Source: JAQICJ01 sp041686345 (GTDB lineage Bacteria; Myxococcota_A; Polyangia; HGW-17). Taken from it: a stretch of DNA of 64,000 bases. The notes beneath the pieces are model-generated. The model did no database searches. It had not been told where the DNA came from and saw nothing but the letters and a program-made list of their open reading frames with translations. Numbering within the stretch: position 1 is the stretch's first letter; every line of letters begins with the position of its first letter. The stretch is taken from NCBI GenBank assembly GCA_041686345.1, contig JAWLEA010000001.1, positions 27,133-91,132 of the forward strand, in the 5' to 3' direction. The position numbers were made by a program, and so were the translations under genes. Positions 44,033 to 52,927 of the stretch are shown one piece after another.

Positions 44033-45214
44033 ATGGCTACTTTAGAATTTGTTTCTCCTAAAAAAATCAAACCAACTCTTAGAAAAACTCTTCAGGATAA
44101 ATTATATTATGCTCATAAAGGTTTGAAAAATATTGAATTTGCAGACGATGAGTCTACCAGAAAACCTCTGATTAAAGTTGAATATGAAGGTAAAATATCT
44201 CCCAACCACCTTCAGGATAAAATAGTAGAGTTGATCAAGAAATTTACCCGGGGTTTTATGGAGGTAGAAAAAGAAATTCTCCACGACAAACGGGAACGAA
44301 TACCCTTGAATCAGGAAGAAATTTATCCGGCCCTCAAAAAAAAGGGATGGGTTCATGAATATGAAACAGGAAGAGTTGCTTTAGCCGGACCGGCCATGCG
44401 ACTTTATGATTTTTTTGATGACCAATTCCTTAAAATAGCTGCTGCCATGGAAGCCGAGCCAATTCGTTTTCCCGTACTCATAAGTGTTGATACTTTAAAA
44501 ACAGCCGATTATTTTGCTTCTTTTCCCCATCACATTACTCTTGCTACCCATCTGGTTGAAGACGCCGATAAAATTCAGGCTTCGGCAGAAAAATTTGCCC
44601 AGGATCAGGATCCCTGTCATTTTTCAGAAATAGAAGAAGCAACGGAGCATATTTGTTCCCCTGCAGTTTGTTTTCATCTTTATCAACTTCTTTCGGGCAA
44701 GAAAGTTGATCAAATTATCAGGAGAACTGCGATTTCCAATTGTTTCAGATATGAATCAGGAAATATGAATACCCTGGAGCGTCTTTGGGATTTCAACATG
44801 AGGGAAATAATCTTCGTGGGAGAAAGTGATAAGGTTGATCAACTGCGCCGGGATGCCATGGAACCGGTGATGGAACTGGTTGACAATTTAAAATTGAAAT
44901 CTCATATAGAAACCGCCAGTGATCCGTTTTTTGTCAATAATTATGCAGGTCAGACCTTTTATCAATTGAGTCATCGTACCAAATACGAACTTTTGCTCAA
45001 TATTCCATCGCGAGGAGAAGAAGGGACAGCAGCAGCCTCATTTAACTGGCACCAGAACTTCTTTGGTTCAAAATTCAAAATAACCACCAGCAAAGGGCAA
45101 GAAGCCGGAACTGCCTGTACTGCTTTTGGGATTGAACGCTGGGTTTATGCTTTCCTCAGCCAGTACGGTCTGGAAAAAGCCAATTGGCCGCAATATCTTA
45201 CAGAAAATTGGTAG
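44033..45214 (+). CDS. Class II aminoacyl-synthetase-like protein (amino acid:carrier-protein ligase type)
   Basis: 393 residues. An N-terminal domain of about 130 residues leads into a class II synthetase-like catalytic core. Motif 2 is recognisable as ISNCFRYESGNMNTLERL followed by FNMREIIFVG, and motif 3 as TACTAFGIERWVYAFL. Together with Cys residues this resembles the seryl-synthetase-derived amino acid:[carrier protein] ligases, which lack a tRNA-binding domain and load an amino acid onto a small carrier protein. No carrier-protein gene is adjacent. Substrate unknown. ATG 44033 follows ACAGGAAA. Confidence 0.68.
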   Translation: MATLEFVSPKKIKPTLRKTLQDKLYYAHKGLKNIEFADDESTRKPLIKVEYEGKISPNHLQDKIVELIKKFTRGFMEVEKEILHDKRERIPLNQEEIYPALKKKGWVHEYETGRVALAGPAMRLYDFFDDQFLKIAAAMEAEPIRFPVLISVDTLKTADYFASFPHHITLATHLVEDADKIQASAEKFAQDQDPCHFSEIEEATEHICSPAVCFHLYQLLSGKKVDQIIRRTAISNCFRYESGNMNTLERLWDFNMREIIFVGESDKVDQLRRDAMEPVMELVDNLKLKSHIETASDPFFVNNYAGQTFYQLSHRTKYELLLNIPSRGEEGTAAASFNWHQNFFGSKFKITTSKGQEAGTACTAFGIERWVYAFLSQYGLEKANWPQYLTENW

Positions 45215-45268
45215 CCTCGGGTTCGACTTTTACAAAACCAGCAGATAAGAAGCAGTCAGGGATGAAAA

Positions 45269-45448
45269 CTACTTCCCTTTCCAGATAGCTATGGTTTTAT
45301 CGATTTTGTTTTTGATGGAAAAACCTTTGGAAACAAGATTCATTACTTTGGGGTTTTGCATGATTTTCATAACTCTGGGATCATTTACAATATCCAGCGT
45401 TTTTTGCAGGGCTTTTGCTTTAAGTCGGGTAAATTCAAAATTTTTCAT
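45269..45448 (-). CDS. Small hypothetical protein (59 aa)
   Basis: 59 residues on the reverse strand: start MKNFEFTRLKAKALQKTLD, centre NDPRVMKIMQNPKVMNLVSK, end KTIAIWKGK. It is basic and probably helical, with a duplicated (D/N)P(R/K)VM motif. Codon use looks genuine, and it converges with the ligase-like gene 55 bases away. There is no clear ribosome site upstream of the ATG. I recognise no family with certainty, though similar short 'DPRVM' proteins occur in deltaproteobacteria. Confidence 0.6.
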   Translation of the reverse strand: MKNFEFTRLKAKALQKTLDIVNDPRVMKIMQNPKVMNLVSKGFSIKNKIDKTIAIWKGK

Positions 45449-45619
45449 TGTTGGTAATGTCCAATATCAGGGGGTGGGTAAATTTAAGAAATAATTTGCC
45501 TTCAGTCCTGTTTTGAAAAAACAAAGATTAAAGTCAACAGATTTTGTCAATATATAGCATAAACTCCGAATAGCATAAACTTCAATTTCAAGATAGGGTT
45601 CCCATTGCAATTCTTGGAT

Positions 45620-45784
45620 AGTTCCCTATCCCAAAAATGAATGTCATCGTCTGAATACGGAAATTCATCTCATCAGTTTTGTCATAACTTCTTGAAATAG
45701 TGTCAACTATGTCTGCGAAGTTACTTCGCGCATCTGAGGCAAACTTCTCATTCAGCCAAAAACCCCCATTCTGGGATGGGAACT
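45620..45784 (+). mobile_element. 165-bp inverted-repeat element, copy 8
   Basis: Full-length forward copy (165 bp) with one extra T in the left terminal repeat (AGTTCCCTATCCC). Flanking 4-mers are ggat and agat (3 of 4 match). The stem ATAACTTC/GAAGTTAC and the perfect palindrome GCGAAGTTACTTCGC are present. It lies in the divergent 524-base region 45449-45972 between the 59-aa gene and the ECF sigma gene, which holds no other gene. Confidence 0.93.
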
Positions 45785-45972
45785 AGATAAAAAAAGTAGA
45801 GTTGAATTGTAAAAATCGGGAATACTTTTGCTCTATTTTCGTTATAATTTCCTGAATGGTGAAACCGGATGAGTTTTATCGCAGGTTTCAATTCAAGAAC
45901 AATGCCGTTTAAAGTTTTTTGACTTTTATACTGTATAACCGAAATTCTGATTTCCCCTTGAAGGAGGATAAA

Positions 45973-46548
45973 TTGTTTGGCTGGCATAAAGACAAAACCG
46001 AAGAATTTTCAGATCTGGCTGTTCCCTTGATGGATGCATTATATGGCACCGCCTTGAAATTGTGTCGAGATGAACAGATCGCCCAGGATCTGGTTCAGGA
46101 TACATATCTCAAAGCATATAAATATTTTCATTCCTTCAAAAGAGGAACAAATTTCAAAGCTTGGATTTTTAAAATACTTACCAGGAATTTTTATGATTCT
46201 TATAAAAGCAATAAAAAAAGGAACGCTGTTTTTACTCCACTTGATGAAGGCAGAGCAGCTGATAATTCAGTTCAAATCTCAAGAGGAGAACAAAAACAAT
46301 TAGCCAGAGATCTGGAAAAAGCTCTGGAACAAGTTCCTCCTGATTTCAGATTGCCTATAATTTTAAGTGATGTTCATGAGTTTTCCTATAAAGAGATTTC
46401 CGAAATCATTGATTGCCCGATAGGGACGGTTATGAGTCGTCTGTATAGAGGACGCAAAAGGTTGAAAAACATAATTTTGCGCATGGATTCCGAAGTAATC
46501 AATTCCCACCTCCAGGATGGAGCTATTATACCAATGAGGAGTGAATGA
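45973..46548 (+). CDS. ECF-type RNA polymerase sigma factor
   Basis: About 191 residues. The sigma2 region is visible as GTALKLCRDEQIAQDLVQDTYLK and FKAWIFKILTRNF; the sigma4 region as LPIILSDVHEFSYKEISEI and GTVMSRLYRGRKRLK. It directs transcription in response to an envelope or stress signal. The longest frame begins at ATG 45919, but AAGGAGG (45961-45967) lies five bases before TTG 45973, which gives a normal N-terminus. It overlaps the anti-sigma gene by four bases, so translation is coupled. Confidence 0.92.
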   Translation: MFGWHKDKTEEFSDLAVPLMDALYGTALKLCRDEQIAQDLVQDTYLKAYKYFHSFKRGTNFKAWIFKILTRNFYDSYKSNKKRNAVFTPLDEGRAADNSVQISRGEQKQLARDLEKALEQVPPDFRLPIILSDVHEFSYKEISEIIDCPIGTVMSRLYRGRKRLKNIILRMDSEVINSHLQDGAIIPMRSE

Positions 46549-47513
46549 TGAATTGTCATGAAGCTGAAAAATTGATCACTTTATATTTGGATGGAGAGTT
46601 TTCCGATCAGGATAGGATAGACATTGAAGAGCATCTTGCTGTATGTTCCCATTGTAAAAAAGTGATGCAGGAAGAAAAAGAGATAAAAAAAGCATTGCAG
46701 AAGATCTCTTTGAAAAGAGCACCAATAGCTCTGCGCAAAAATATTATCAAAGAATTGAATAATAACAAAAAAAAGGTTTTATACTTTAATGCTTTTAAAA
46801 TTGCCGGGGCTTTGGGGATGTTTGCCCTTGCGGTTTTTGTTACTTCTTTATTTACCAGAGCCAAAGAAACCAAGGTGAAATATCTGGATCGATGCAGTAA
46901 ACTTGAGACCGAATCTTCCCTTCCCTCCTTTCATAAAAACAAAAAGAACAACAATAATCCTAAAGTACAATTAGCTCGCAAGATGGTCAGTTCAAAACAT
47001 CCGGACAGAGACAAAATGCTTTTGCACAAAAAGTTCAAGGGTGTTTCCAAAAAATTGGTTACTCCTTCTTTACTTGAAAATCTGGTAGTTGAACACGTGC
47101 GATCTTTGAATCAAGATTCAGATGGCAAAGGGGGGATTAAACAAGTTGGTTTCGGTGGCAAACATAAAAGAAATATTTCCATTAAACCACCTCGTATTTA
47201 TTTTCCAGGAGGCAGGAAGATAGCTTCTGCCGTTAGCAGATTCAATGGGTTTAAGGCATTAAAAAGGATATATAAAGTTGGAGACAAAAGATTAACTTTA
47301 TTTATTTTTGATGCAAAAATGATGCCCGATCTTTCTTCTTTTAATGATTATAATCATTTTCGTAATACTTCAACTGATTCTTTTTTGATTAAAACCCCAG
47401 GTGGTCGCAATGTTGCCTTGTTTGCCTACAAAGGTATCGGGTATTCTCTGGTTTCCAGTCTTAATAAGAAAACCGTGGTCAAGTTGGTGGATAATATAAT
47501 CAGAAACCATTGA
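46545..47513 (+). CDS. Zinc-finger anti-sigma factor, single-pass membrane protein
   Basis: 322 residues. The N-terminal cytoplasmic ZAS-type domain carries MNCHEAE and HLAVCSHC (H-x3-C-x2-C), which binds the cognate ECF sigma. One transmembrane helix (about 85-105, GALGMFALAVFVTSLF) leads to a periplasmic domain of about 210 residues that is Lys-rich and has no recognised sensor family. The start ATGATG overlaps the sigma stop codon. The pair should respond to an extracytoplasmic cue; the periplasmic part is the likely sensor. Confidence 0.88.
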   Translation: MMNCHEAEKLITLYLDGEFSDQDRIDIEEHLAVCSHCKKVMQEEKEIKKALQKISLKRAPIALRKNIIKELNNNKKKVLYFNAFKIAGALGMFALAVFVTSLFTRAKETKVKYLDRCSKLETESSLPSFHKNKKNNNNPKVQLARKMVSSKHPDRDKMLLHKKFKGVSKKLVTPSLLENLVVEHVRSLNQDSDGKGGIKQVGFGGKHKRNISIKPPRIYFPGGRKIASAVSRFNGFKALKRIYKVGDKRLTLFIFDAKMMPDLSSFNDYNHFRNTSTDSFLIKTPGGRNVALFAYKGIGYSLVSSLNKKTVVKLVDNIIRNH

Positions 47514-47526
47514 TTGTATTCTTGAT

Positions 47527-47630
47527 TTCATAATTTCCCATAATTACCAAATTTTTTCATAATTTCCCATCTTCTCAGTTTATAACCCCCATTCTTAAAA
47601 ATTTTGTTTTGAAACTTGACTTATCGTCAA
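47527..47630 (+). promoter_or_regulatory. Repeats and palindrome upstream of dnaK
   Basis: TTCATAATTTCCCAT occurs twice (47527-47541 and 47556-47570, 29 bp apart). Further on is a 5-bp inverted repeat TTGAC-TTATC-GTCAA (47616-47630). These may be operator or promoter elements of dnaK. I see no CIRCE element and no convincing sigma32 promoter. Confidence 0.3.
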
Positions 47631-47791
47631 CCATGTTTAGTTTAATTTCAGAAAATAAATACTCTAATTAATGTTGGGTATTATACTGATAATTAAGAAG
47701 ATTTATAAATTTATCAGATTTTGCGGGAAGTTGAATCTGATTACTGAATAACAAAAATAAGTTCCAATTGGAACAATATGGAGGATTTTTT

Positions 47792-49768
47792 ATGGGAAAA
47801 ATTATTGGCATAGACTTGGGTACTACAAATTCCTGTGTTTCAGTAATGGAAGGTAAAGAACCAAAAGTAATTCCAAATGAAGAAGGGAACAGAACTACCC
47901 CTTCAGTAGTTTCTATCGACAGCAAAGGTGAAAAACTGGTGGGACAGATAGCCAAAAATCAGGCAATAACCAATCCTGAAAATACAGTTTTTTCAATCAA
48001 ACGTTTTATGGGTCTCAGATATGATGAGGCTCAAGATGAAATAAAGAAGATAACCTACAAGGTTGTGAAGACTTCCAACAACGGGCTCAGGATTAAATTA
48101 CACGACAAGGAATATGCAGCCCCCGAGATCAGTGCCAGAATTTTGATGAAACTCAAAAAATCAGCCGAAGAATATCTGGGAGAAGAAGTTAAGGAAGCTG
48201 TTATTACCGTTCCGGCTTATTTCAATGATTCTCAGAGACAGGCAACCAAAGATGCAGGTCAGATCGCAGGTCTTGAGGTAAAGAGAATAGTCAATGAGCC
48301 TACAGCGGCAGCTTTAGCCTACGGGCTTGATAAAAAAGACGAACAAATAGTTGCTGTTTTCGACTTTGGTGGCGGTACTTTTGATATTTCCATTCTCGAA
48401 ATTGGCGAAAATGTGGTTGAAGTTATTTCCACCAATGGTGATACCCATCTTGGTGGTGACGATATAGATCGCAAGATCATCGATTATCTTCTGGCAGAAT
48501 TCAAAAAAGAAAAAGGTATTGATGTTTCTGAAGACAAGATGGTTCTTCAGCGTCTGAAAGATGAAGCTGAAAAAGCCAAAAAAGAACTTTCAGTTAGAGA
48601 AGAAACAGAAATAAATCTTCCCTTCTTTACTCAGGGACCGTCGGGACCAGTTCATTTCAAAAAGAAACTCAGCAGAGCCAAATTGGAAAATCTGATCTCG
48701 GATCTGGTGAACAGGACAATCGCACCTTGTAAAACAGCCTTGAAAGATGCCAAGAAAAAAATATCAGATATCAGCCAGGTCATTCTGGTTGGCGGCTCAA
48801 CCAGAATCCCTCTGGTTCAGAAAAAAGTTAAAGAATTTTTCGGCAAAGATCCCAGCAAGGGAGTAAATCCCGACGAGGTTGTGGCCAAAGGCGCAGCAGT
48901 CCAAGCCGGAGTTCTTTCAGGTGACGTCAAGGATATTTTGCTTCTGGATGTAACTCCGCTGAGTCTTGGAATTGAAACTCTCGGTGGTGTTATGACCACT
49001 TTAATTGAGAAAAATACTACAATTCCCGCCAAGAAAAGTCAGATTTTCAGTACCGCAGCTGACAACCAACCTTCGGTTGAAGTACATGTTCTTCAGGGTG
49101 AAAGACCAAAAGCCAAAGACAATCGTACTCTCGGAAAATTTCATCTGGATGGAATTCCACCAGCACCCAGAGGTGTCCCTCAGATCGAAGTTATTTTCGA
49201 CATTGATGCTAATGGAATTTTGAATGTATCAGCTGTAGATAAAGCCACTAATCGCAAACAACATATTACCATTACAGCTTCTTCCGGACTTGATGAGGAT
49301 GAAATTGAGAAGATGGTTGAAGAAGCTGAAATGCATAAAGATGAAGATGAAAGATTGCGAGAATTGATTTCCGCCAGAAATGGTCTGGAAAACCTGATCT
49401 ATTCACTTGAAAAATTAATCAAAGAAAATAGTGAAAAACTTCCTGAAGATCAGAAAAAAGCTGTTGAAGAAGAACTGGAAAAAGCACGCACTACCTTAAA
49501 AGAAGACCGTGATGATCTGGAAAAACTCAAGGCGGCTCAGGAAAGCCTGAATGAAAAAGCTCAGGAAATGTCCAAAGTAATGTATCAAGCAGCCGGAGGA
49601 GCACCGGGAGCCGGAGGAGCACCGGGAGCCGGAGGAGCACCGGGAGCCGGAGGAGCACCGGGAGCCGGAGGAGCACCGGGAGCCGGAGGAGCACCGGGAG
49701 CCGGAGCCGGTCAATCAGGTTCTTCTGACGATGATGAAGTGATTGATGCTGAATTCGAAGAGGAATGA
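47792..49768 (+). CDS. dnaK: Chaperone protein DnaK (Hsp70)
   Basis: 658 residues. The N-terminal ATPase starts GKIIGIDLGTTNSCV and contains VFDFGGGTFDIS and VGGSTRIPLVQ; the substrate-binding domain follows from about 390. The C-terminal tail holds six GGAPGA units encoded by 18-bp repeats and ends in the conserved acidic EEVD-like DDDEVIDAEFEEE. It folds and protects cytoplasmic proteins with DnaJ/GrpE, neither of which is adjacent. ATG 47792 is chosen because GGAGG lies seven bases upstream; the frame extends to TTG 47768. Confidence 0.98.
   Translation: MGKIIGIDLGTTNSCVSVMEGKEPKVIPNEEGNRTTPSVVSIDSKGEKLVGQIAKNQAITNPENTVFSIKRFMGLRYDEAQDEIKKITYKVVKTSNNGLRIKLHDKEYAAPEISARILMKLKKSAEEYLGEEVKEAVITVPAYFNDSQRQATKDAGQIAGLEVKRIVNEPTAAALAYGLDKKDEQIVAVFDFGGGTFDISILEIGENVVEVISTNGDTHLGGDDIDRKIIDYLLAEFKKEKGIDVSEDKMVLQRLKDEAEKAKKELSVREETEINLPFFTQGPSGPVHFKKKLSRAKLENLISDLVNRTIAPCKTALKDAKKKISDISQVILVGGSTRIPLVQKKVKEFFGKDPSKGVNPDEVVAKGAAVQAGVLSGDVKDILLLDVTPLSLGIETLGGVMTTLIEKNTTIPAKKSQIFSTAADNQPSVEVHVLQGERPKAKDNRTLGKFHLDGIPPAPRGVPQIEVIFDIDANGILNVSAVDKATNRKQHITITASSGLDEDEIEKMVEEAEMHKDEDERLRELISARNGLENLIYSLEKLIKENSEKLPEDQKKAVEEELEKARTTLKEDRDDLEKLKAAQESLNEKAQEMSKVMYQAAGGAPGAGGAPGAGGAPGAGGAPGAGGAPGAGGAPGAGAGQSGSSDDDEVIDAEFEEE
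49592..49699 (+). repeat. 18-bp repeat, six copies, in the dnaK tail
   Basis: GCCGGAGGAGCACCGGGA is repeated six times without change, encoding a Gly/Ala/Pro linker before the acidic terminus. The perfect identity and in-frame period suggest copy number varies by slippage. Confidence 0.95.
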
Positions 49769-50017
49769 GTTTTTATTAGTTCCTGAATTCAATTAATCGC
49801 CTTCTGCCAATCCGACCAATTTTTTTCAAAAAAACATAAATAAACCAAAAATTCGGGGATCTGAAATAATAACTAGAAATTTATCAACTTACAGTTATAC
49901 TAATGCAAAGTTAACGTTATTATCATTTATTTTCTGAAATCTTGATTTGCAGGTTTTTTTATAATCTCAATAAGATCGCAATTTCAGAAAGTTGTAAATT
50001 GCTCAGGAGTGTGCAAA

Positions 50018-52432
50018 ATGCGTAAAATAATTCTTCTATCTATTGGAATATTATTTCTGTTTACCTTTTTGACAGCATGTGATGACAGTGGTGGAGAAGG
50101 CTGGAATAGCAACAATTCCAACAATTCCAACAATGCCACCAATAATCACACCAACGATCTTTGTACCGAAGTTACCAATGAAGATTGCAAACCTTTGGAA
50201 GACGATGATAACGACGGTATTTCCAATGGACACGAGGGCTGCCAATGTGATCTGGATACTGATGGCGATGGAATCCCTAATTATCTTGATACAGATTCCG
50301 ATGGCGATGGTATACCCGACAAATATGAAGAAGGCGCCGGCGTCAGGGATATCAACGACGAGCCCTTGGACACCGATGGTGACGGAACGCCCAATTTCAT
50401 GGACAGAGATTCCGACAACGATGGTGTTTATGATGGAGATGAAGACAGAAATGGTGACGGGCTTCTGGGTACATGTCAGGATAATCCCATTTCCTGCAGT
50501 GGCAGTTGTGAAGATGCCGAATCCGTTTGTCATGAAGTTCTTCATATCTGTATCAATGCTGAATGTTTGGACGGAGAAACCGATCCCCGCCTCAAAGATA
50601 CCGATGGCGATGGAGTCAATGACGGCAATGAATCAACTTTCATCTGCAATCAACCCACCGAAGACAATCCCGGCAGGAAACTGGTTCAATACAAAGACCA
50701 TGCCATGGGACTGTTCAGAATAGCCATGGAAATGGAAGCCAACTATTATCCCATGGATCCCCAAAATCCCACTTCAGCAGAAGGTGCAGCAGGATTTGAT
50801 ATAACAGAATCAGAAGAAGCTTTTGCCGGTTTTGTTATTTCCCGTGAACCCGGCGATAATCAACTCTATACTGAAACATCACAATTAATTTCTTCCCTGT
50901 CCAGTCTCGGTCAGGTAGTTACCCTTTCCAACGGTTCTTCCAATCTCAGTCATTCTGAGAAACAGCAGATTGTCAATGTCATTATCAAGATCGATCTGGC
51001 CAGTGGAACTAATCCCGGAATTCTGAGAAATAAAGTTATTGCAACCTTCCTCAACCGGGATCTCAGTGAATTTTCAAATCCCATCAACAGTCCTTTTGGT
51101 AATGATTCTACTGAACATATAATTTCTTTCATGGTTCAAAAAACCTCGAACAACCAGAGTGTGATCATGGGGGGTGTAGCCACTTTCTCCGACTGGCAGA
51201 CCAGAGAAAAGGTTGCTTTCCATGTTGCCGATGCCGCCGGCGGTGCTTGTCTTGCAGGTATGGGAGATACCGCAGAAAATGAATGTGAACAGTATATGGC
51301 CGAAGAACCAACAGCCGATATTGTCTGGGTTGTCGATGATTCCGGTTCCATGGACGACGATCAGACCAAGCTGGCCAATGCCTCTCAGACCTTTCTGACA
51401 GTTGCTGCCAACCACGGTCTCAACTGGAGGATGTGTGTAGTCGATATGACCGAAGACAACGACGGTTCTTGTTGTACTGGAACCGGCCAATCTGGAGATC
51501 GCTGGCTTACCAAAGGTAATTCCGGCGATGAACAATTATTCAGAGAATGTGTACAAGATCCATCCGGTGCTCAAGGAGCAGACGGTGGTGCCGAATTCGG
51601 CCTCACCCAAATGCAGGTTGCGGTGGAGCGTCATCTTCCTCCCCAGCAGGATTCCGATGAAAAATTTCGTCCCAATGCCGCTCGTATAGTATTCTTCCTT
51701 ACAGACGAAGTTGCCAATGAAGTGGATCAGCATGATTTATGTCCAAATGTGCCCGGAGCTGATGACTGCCACTTTTTTTCCGGCTGTATGGTTGACGACA
51801 TGATGGGTTGCATGGACGTAATGCAGGATGTAGCCCTTCAGATTGAGTGCCAAGGTTATCCTGATATGTGGAATTATCCCCAGTGTGAAGATGTTTATTA
51901 TTGCATGGGTGATCTCAGTGATGAAGCTTGGGATCCGGTGTTGTGTGATCATCTGGTTCAACCTTATTACCAATATGCCGAAACCAACGATCTCATCGCC
52001 TACGGTCTGGCTATTTTATCTTCTGATGATCCCGATGAATGCACCGATGAAGAAGGGTCTGGTACTACAGCTCCCCATGGTTACCAGGAAGTTATTGCCC
52101 ATACCGGTGGCATTCTGGCTTCTTTATGTCAGCAAGATCTTACAACTACCATGGAACTCATTATCGAAGATATGGCAGGAGCAGCTTCCCCCATCTTTCT
52201 TGAACATACACCCATTCCAGTTTCTCTGGCTATGTCTATTGAAAGAAAAGATCCTCAGGATCCCGACAACTCAACCTTTGAGGTAATTGAACGTTCCAAA
52301 ACCAACGGTTTTAACTATAAAGCCTCTTCCAACCGTATTATCCTTACAGGACAACCCATGGATTATCCTCCCTACGAAGTAGTTGTTTCCTATACCAGAT
52401 GGGTTACAACCATTGTTCCTCCTGATAAATAA
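50018..52432 (+). CDS. VWA-domain lipoprotein with TSP3 calcium repeats
   Basis: About 804 residues. Lipobox FLTAC (Cys near residue 21) and an Asn-rich linker are followed by thrombospondin type 3-like repeats (about 50-210, DTDGDGIPN, DSDGDGIPD, DTDGDGVND). The middle region is uncharacterised. A von Willebrand A domain contains the MIDAS motif DDSGSMDDD near residue 442 and many Cys. A C-terminal beta-rich segment ends the protein. Such proteins are typical surface lipoproteins of myxobacteria-like bacteria. ATG 50018 follows CAGGAG; GTG 50009 is too close to it. Confidence 0.85.
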   Translation: MRKIILLSIGILFLFTFLTACDDSGGEGWNSNNSNNSNNATNNHTNDLCTEVTNEDCKPLEDDDNDGISNGHEGCQCDLDTDGDGIPNYLDTDSDGDGIPDKYEEGAGVRDINDEPLDTDGDGTPNFMDRDSDNDGVYDGDEDRNGDGLLGTCQDNPISCSGSCEDAESVCHEVLHICINAECLDGETDPRLKDTDGDGVNDGNESTFICNQPTEDNPGRKLVQYKDHAMGLFRIAMEMEANYYPMDPQNPTSAEGAAGFDITESEEAFAGFVISREPGDNQLYTETSQLISSLSSLGQVVTLSNGSSNLSHSEKQQIVNVIIKIDLASGTNPGILRNKVIATFLNRDLSEFSNPINSPFGNDSTEHIISFMVQKTSNNQSVIMGGVATFSDWQTREKVAFHVADAAGGACLAGMGDTAENECEQYMAEEPTADIVWVVDDSGSMDDDQTKLANASQTFLTVAANHGLNWRMCVVDMTEDNDGSCCTGTGQSGDRWLTKGNSGDEQLFRECVQDPSGAQGADGGAEFGLTQMQVAVERHLPPQQDSDEKFRPNAARIVFFLTDEVANEVDQHDLCPNVPGADDCHFFSGCMVDDMMGCMDVMQDVALQIECQGYPDMWNYPQCEDVYYCMGDLSDEAWDPVLCDHLVQPYYQYAETNDLIAYGLAILSSDDPDECTDEEGSGTTAPHGYQEVIAHTGGILASLCQQDLTTTMELIIEDMAGAASPIFLEHTPIPVSLAMSIERKDPQDPDNSTFEVIERSKTNGFNYKASSNRIILTGQPMDYPPYEVVVSYTRWVTTIVPPDK

Positions 52433-52566
52433 ACTCGGATTCTGCCGAATTATTTTTTCTCACCTGATTTTTCATCAATAAAACAGATCTTGCAGGGGTT
52501 TTGCATATCCCAGAATATTTGCTGATTTAAAAATTATAATTTCAAACAGACGGGGTTAGTTTGGAC

Positions 52567-52616
52567 GCATTTCAATCCAGCTTCTTCCCAAGCCTATAAC
52601 CCCTATTCTGGAACTA
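52567..52616 (+). mobile_element. Degenerate relic of the 165-bp element (right half)
   Basis: CATTTCAATCCAGCTTCTTC and CCCCTATTCTGG resemble the right half of the element (canonical CATCTCAATCCAATTTCTTC … CCACTTCTGG), but the terminal repeat is broken. This is a decayed copy in a convergent region. Confidence 0.6.
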
Positions 52617-52838
52617 ATGACGGGTAGTTTTTACGGGAGGTGCTTTTTCGGGGTTGAATACTTGAACAGTGATTGAAATAAAGGACCAGAGAAATAAACT
52701 GAAAAGAATAAGGCCGACAATTATTTTTACCAGTTTTTGGCTGGTATGGAACTCATTGGTTGAAGTTTTGTGTGGATCTTCGTTGAGGGAATCACTGGAA
52801 TTTTGCTTGGAGTTTTCGGCATTATTACTACTGCTCAT
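52614..52838 (-). CDS. Small single-pass membrane protein
   Basis: About 74 residues. The N-terminal half is polar (Ser/Asn-rich) and a hydrophobic helix (about 40-60, IIVGLILFSLFLWSFISI) precedes a short tail. The frame can begin at ATG 52844 or 52838; neither has a clear ribosome site. No family recognised. It is divergent from comEC with about 89 bases between the starts. Confidence 0.45.
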   Translation of the reverse strand: MSSSNNAENSKQNSSDSLNEDPHKTSTNEFHTSQKLVKIIVGLILFSLFLWSFISITVQVFNPEKAPPVKTTRH

Positions 52839-52927
52839 ATACATTAATAATACAAGTCAGTTTCAAAATCTCCAGAAAAAAATAAAAAAAAAGTCTATTT
52901 TCGAAAAAAAAATTCGAAAATAAGAAT

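Noticed and set aside
45291..45494. Forward 67-codon frame after the ligase-like gene
   Set aside because: The reverse 59-aa frame in the same place has better protein character; this one lacks a ribosome site and is hydrophobic nonsense.
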